Assembly (NCBI GenBank): GCA_025360665.1
Contig: JANYBU010000022.1
Location: 1 to 7,834, forward strand
Direction: 5' to 3'
From: Nitrospira sp.
Lineage (GTDB): Bacteria > Nitrospirota > Nitrospiria > Nitrospirales > Nitrospiraceae
DNA: 7,834 nucleotides
Both the position numbers and the translations under genes were made by a program. The notes beneath the pieces are model-generated. The model had not been told where the DNA came from. It worked only from the letters and a program-made list of their open reading frames with translations, and did not search any database. Positions 5,635 to 7,834 of this stretch are shown piece after piece; within the stretch, counting starts at the first letter, position 1; every line of letters begins with the position of its first letter.

Positions 5635-5685
5635 ACCTTCTCATCCGCCCACCCACTGGCAGATATTTCTCACCCCCCTACCCTC

Positions 5686-5702
5686 CGATTGCTTCGCAAT
5701 CG
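5686..5702 (+). other. Tight hairpin (7-bp stem)
   Basis: CGATTGC-TTC-GCAATCG is a perfect seven-pair stem with a three-base loop. It lies 200 nt past the winged-helix stop and is followed only by ATTTCCC, not a T-run, so it is more likely an mRNA-stabilising structure or repeat relic than an intrinsic terminator. Confidence 0.45.
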
Positions 5703-5732
5703 ATTTCCCGGGACGTGCCAGTAGCCCGAGCG

Positions 5733-5750
5733 AGGGCCTTGGGAGGCCCT
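5733..5750 (+). other. Tight hairpin (7-bp GC-rich stem)
   Basis: AGGGCCT-TGGG-AGGCCCT is a perfect seven-pair stem with a four-base loop, followed by GCGTTCAACGA, which resembles the end of the L core. No T-run follows. It is probably part of the intergenic repeat mosaic in this gap between convergent genes. Confidence 0.5.
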
Positions 5751-5761
5751 GCGTTCAACGA

Positions 5762-5925
5762 TACAAATGATCCTACCGAGCTTGCTCATTTCTCTCTCAA
5801 GGGGGTGGCCTGGATTAGTCCCCAACTGCGCACGTCGAACGACCACTACAATGGTTCCTCCAAGCTTGCTCGTACCACTCCGCTAAGGGTGGCCCGATTG
5901 GTCTCCCACTGCGCGCGTCCAACGA
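5762..5925 (+). repeat. Imperfect tandem duplication, two copies of about 80 bp
   Basis: Copy 1 is 5762-5842 and copy 2 is 5847-5925. Both start TACAA, share AGCTTGCTC (5779-5787 and 5863-5871), then AAGGGGGTGGCC against TAAGGGTGGCC, then an L core (AACTGCGCACGTCGAACGA at 5824-5842; CACTGCGCGCGTCCAACGA at 5907-5925). The period is 83-85 bp. The copies have diverged at many positions, so the duplication is not recent. Reading frames across it are translations of the repeat, not genes. Confidence 0.75.
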
Positions 5926-5976
5926 GGGCCTCAGAGGCCGCGCGTTGCGCGAGCACAGGAGACTAACGGGCTACCC
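5887..5976 (+). repeat. 90-bp imperfect palindrome formed by L and R modules
   Basis: The outer arms GGGTGGCCCGATTGGTCTCC (5887-5906) and GGAGACTAACGGGCTACCC (5958-5976) are complementary with one unpaired base and two mismatches. Next come the L core (5907-5925) and the R core GAGGCCGCGCGTTGCGCGAG plus CACAG (5934-5958), and at the centre GGCCTC-A-GAGGCC (5927-5939) is a perfect palindrome. As RNA this would fold into one long cruciform-like stem. It ends seven bases before the stop codon of the minus-strand 106-residue gene, so it sits between two convergent 3' ends, a usual place for REP/BIME-like elements. Confidence 0.75.
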
Positions 5977-5983
5977 GACTCTT

Positions 5984-6304
5984 TCAATCCTCCTTTTCTT
6001 CCACGCCCCAACTTGTGAGCAGCACCTCCTTGCCCTTCGCTGACTGGAGATGTTCTGCGACCCGCAAGCTGATCAATGCCTTTCCCATTTTTTCAGGCAC
6101 ATACTCTTCGAGAAAATCGATCGAGACCACTGCATTACGTCGCTCGCCGACGTCGTCGGTTTCGACCCGAAACACCTGCGCCGTTCTGGCAGCATCGTAC
6201 GAGTCACGAATCGAGGCTCCGGGGAAATATTCCTGAAAATAGCCACGCACGGCCGCCAACTTTTCCAGTTCCTCGTCTGTATGCACATCCGATCCCCACG
6301 CCAT
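5984..6304 (-). CDS. Conserved-looking small cytoplasmic protein of unknown function
   Basis: 106 residues; I do not recognise a family. There is no signal peptide or membrane segment, and the composition is acidic. Predicted pattern: helix DEELEKLAAVRGYFQEYF (10-27), then SIRDSYDAARTAQVFRVET (31-49) and RRNAVVSIDFLEEYVP (55-70) as likely strands of a small alpha/beta fold, helix KMGKALISLRVAEHLQSAK (72-90), and a final strand EVLLTSWGV (93-101) with a charged tail. ATG at 6304 has AGGAGGG six bases upstream on the minus strand, one of the strongest ribosome sites in the window, which supports a real gene. It is downstream of the MFS gene on the same strand but separated by 329 nt of repeat DNA, so it is probably transcribed separately; I found no convincing promoter. 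Confidence 0.75.
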   Translation of the reverse strand: MAWGSDVHTDEELEKLAAVRGYFQEYFPGASIRDSYDAARTAQVFRVETDDVGERRNAVVSIDFLEEYVPEKMGKALISLRVAEHLQSAKGKEVLLTSWGVEEKED

Positions 6305-6341
6305 GATCTGCCCTCCTCTGTATTCTGGTGATCGCCATCTT

Positions 6342-6632
6342 CACTGCGCGCATCGACTTTGAGATTTCCCTGCTCGTTCCCCGTATCCAGCGAGGCGGCT
6401 GGTGTGGTCTCCATTGCGCGCATCGAGCGACCACCGCTTTACCGTGGGGGCTCTGCGAGCACAGAGACCATGCCAGCTGTCTCGCCACTCTCCTTCCAAG
6501 TTCGCTTGCTTCTCTTTCTTCAGCACGGGTGTCCTTCCACCCCTTTCATCGTGCGCGCTCTGCGAGCAAAAATGATGGTCTGGCGGCTCCTATCCTACCC
6601 TTTTCAGGCCACGCATTGCGCGAGCGCTGGAG
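6342..6632 (+). repeat. Modular intergenic repeat cluster C
   Basis: This cluster fills the gap between the MFS gene and the 106-residue gene. Members: a partial L core CACTGCGCGCATCGA (6342-6356); a complete L-R unit with L core CATTGCGCGCATCGAGCGA (6412-6430) and R core CTCTGCGAGCACAG (6451-6464); an isolated R core GTGCGCGCTCTGCGAGCA (6551-6568); and a second R form, AGGCCACGCATTGCGCGAGC (6606-6625). CTTCCAAGTTCGCTTGCTTC (6494-6513) resembles the module that precedes L cores elsewhere. Nothing in this gap looks like a gene. Confidence 0.7.
6398..6477 (+). repeat. 80-bp L-R unit with complementary outer arms
   Basis: GCTGGTGTGGTCTC (6398-6411) pairs with GAGACCATGCCAGC (6464-6477) at 12 of 14 positions, or all 14 if G-U pairs are allowed in RNA. 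Between them are the L core, CCACCGCTTTACCGTGG with a four-pair CCAC/GTGG stem, and the R core. The arms differ from those of the palindrome at 5887-5976, except for a shared GGTCTC, while the cores are conserved. Confidence 0.7.
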
Positions 6633-6633
6633 A

Positions 6634-7834
6634 CTATGGGGGCACCCGCGTCGCCCGCCAGGCAATCGCCATCCCCACAAACAATAATAGGGACGCCAGA
6701 AGAAACGGCGCGCCGGGGAGATGCCAACTGGCTTGTGCGCCGATAAAGAGCGCAAAGGTTTGTGTGAAGAGGCCCGGTCCAATGAGACCGGCGATGCCGG
6801 AGAGCCCCGCAATGGCCCCTTGGAGCTGACCCTGCTCGGAGCTGCTTACGCGGCGGGACATGAACGATTGCGCGGACGGACCGGCGAGGCCCCAGAAGGC
6901 CATGATGGGAATCCCCGCGCAATAGATCCATCCGTCGGTCGCCACGCCGTAGACCGCAAAGCCCAGCGCGCCGCTGAGCAATCCGGCGAGGAGGGTCTTT
7001 CGCTCTCCGAAGTGGGCCGTGAGCGGCCGCATGAGCAGCCCTTGTACGATCAAGGCGCTGACGCCGGCGCCGGCCAGCATGAAGCCGACGGCCTTCGTGT
7101 CCCACTCGTAGCGATAGCCCACATACAGCACCGCGACGCTCGGCAAGACGGCATGCCCGAGGTAGCCGAGAAAGGCGACCGCCGCGAGACTGAAGAGTTC
7201 GCGATGCGACCGCAACAGTTTGAGTGAGCCGACCGGATTGGCCCGCTTCCAGGCAAAGCTCATACGCTTCTCGCGTGGGAGCGATTCCGGCAGGACGAAG
7301 AATCCGTAGCAGGCGTTCACCAAACTCGTCGCCGCCGCGCCCCAGAACGGAAGCCGTGGATCGACCACGCCAAGCAACCCGCCCACCGCCGGGCCGAGTA
7401 TGAAGCCTAAGCCAAAGGCCGCGCCGATCATCCCGAAGGCGGCAGCTCGTTTCTCCGGCGGCGTTACGTCGGCGATGTAGGCCCCGGCGGTGCTGAAGCT
7501 GGACGACGCGATGCCCGAAATCATGCGGCCCACAAAGAGCCAGGCGACGTTGGGCGCCAGTGCCATGAAGATGTAGTCGAGACCTAATCCGACGTTCGAA
7601 AGCAGCACGACCGGTCGCCGCCCGAACCGATCGGACAGCGCGCCTTGAATGGGCGAGCAGAAGAACTGCATGAGCGCCCAGGCCGTACCCATAAGGCCGT
7701 AGATTGAGGCGGCCTGCGCCGTGTCGCCGGACATAAAGTCTTCGACAAGCTTCGGCAACACGGGAATGATGATGCCGAACGAGAGCACATCGAGCATGAC
7801 GGTAATGAGAATGAAGAGGATCGCCGCCTGCCGC
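6634..7834 (-). CDS. TetA-like MFS drug:H+ antiporter (TCR/Tet family), N-terminus beyond the right edge
   Basis: This inner-membrane pump probably exports a small hydrophobic or amphipathic compound in exchange for protons. The frame has no stop through the right edge, and the 12 codons before the ATG at 7797 read RQAAILFILITV. These complete the first membrane segment together with MLDVLSFGIIIPVLPKLV, so the true start lies outside and the internal ATG is not the start. Numbering from that ATG: GALSDRFGRRP (52-62) is MFS motif A; GAAFGLGFILGPAVGG (125-140) is antiporter motif C in segment 5; SRRVSSSEQGQLQGAIAGL (314-332) matches the TetA stretch around QGQLQG in the C-terminal half. 399 residues are visible, close to the 400-residue norm with 12 segments. 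Tetracycline itself need not be the substrate: chromosomal relatives are mostly uncharacterised, and no tetR-like gene is in view. The stop codon lies in a repeat arm. Confidence 0.9.
   Translation of the reverse strand, partial: RQAAILFILITVMLDVLSFGIIIPVLPKLVEDFMSGDTAQAASIYGLMGTAWALMQFFCSPIQGALSDRFGRRPVVLLSNVGLGLDYIFMALAPNVAWLFVGRMISGIASSSFSTAGAYIADVTPPEKRAAAFGMIGAAFGLGFILGPAVGGLLGVVDPRLPFWGAAATSLVNACYGFFVLPESLPREKRMSFAWKRANPVGSLKLLRSHRELFSLAAVAFLGYLGHAVLPSVAVLYVGYRYEWDTKAVGFMLAGAGVSALIVQGLLMRPLTAHFGERKTLLAGLLSGALGFAVYGVATDGWIYCAGIPIMAFWGLAGPSAQSFMSRRVSSSEQGQLQGAIAGLSGIAGLIGPGLFTQTFALFIGAQASWHLPGAPFLLASLLLFVGMAIAWRATRVPP

Noticed and set aside
5544..5966. 140-codon plus-strand open frame
   Set aside because: Lies wholly over the tandem modules and the palindrome; its peptide simply repeats the module translation.
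5576..5976. Possible CRISPR array because of regularly spaced repeats
   Set aside because: The period of 83-85 bp, strong divergence between copies, lack of uniform spacers and absence of cas genes do not fit.
5968..5983. CGGGCTACCCG hairpin followed by ACTCTTT as an intrinsic terminator
   Set aside because: The stem is only four pairs, the T-run is interrupted, and the sequence is explained as the outer arm of the palindrome.
6359..6829. 156-codon plus-strand open frame
   Set aside because: Covers cluster C and the antisense of the MFS 3' end; no ribosome site.
7795..7797. ATG as the true start of the MFS gene
   Set aside because: It falls inside the first membrane segment; the open frame continues upstream with RQAAILFILITV to the window edge.

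Overview
The window looks like a piece of a Nitrospira-type chromosome (phylum Nitrospirota). The basis is its high GC content and non-coding gaps packed with short repeats that match, from memory, the dispersed intergenic repeats of Nitrospira genomes. One is a 124-bp element with a GCAGGATG end. The other is a modular family built around CACTGCGCGCATCGAGCGA and TGCGAGCA cores. No marker gene proves the taxonomy, so this is inference.

Layout. The left edge (1-~137) is the end of an IS30-family insertion sequence, with the first 27 complete codons of its transposase on the minus strand. From 3078 down to 225 runs a two-gene minus-strand unit: an M20D amidohydrolase, then 19 nt later a 550-residue protein with a GNAT acetyltransferase domain, a second GNAT-like half and a C-terminal cyclic-nucleotide-binding-type (CNB) domain whose usual phosphate-binding Arg is replaced by His. 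A 583-nt gap (3079-3661) holds one complete 124-bp repeat and a cluster of modular repeats. On the plus strand follow a membrane-anchored SLT-type lytic transglycosylase (3662-4510), a good promoter candidate (4547-4578), an exported protein of unknown function (4738-5184) and a 79-residue winged-helix-like protein (5247-5486). A 497-nt gap between convergent genes (5487-5983) holds a tandem duplication, two tight hairpins and a 90-bp imperfect palindrome. On the minus strand follow a 106-residue orphan protein (5984-6304), another repeat-filled gap (6305-6633), and a TetA-like MFS efflux pump (6634 to beyond the right edge) that lacks only its extreme N-terminus.

How the genes fit together. 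The amidohydrolase and GNAT/CNB genes are almost certainly co-transcribed and could act oppositely on an acyl-amino-acid or acyl-lysine substrate; this is a hypothesis. The exported protein and winged-helix protein form a second likely operon. The other genes look independent. The most distinctive features are the GNAT-GNAT-CNB architecture and the modular repeats. In two repeat copies the cores are conserved while the flanking arms differ in sequence yet stay complementary. Repeat sequence also supplies or covers the stop codons of the GNAT/CNB gene and of the MFS gene. I saw no CRISPR array, tRNA, rRNA or recognisable defence system.
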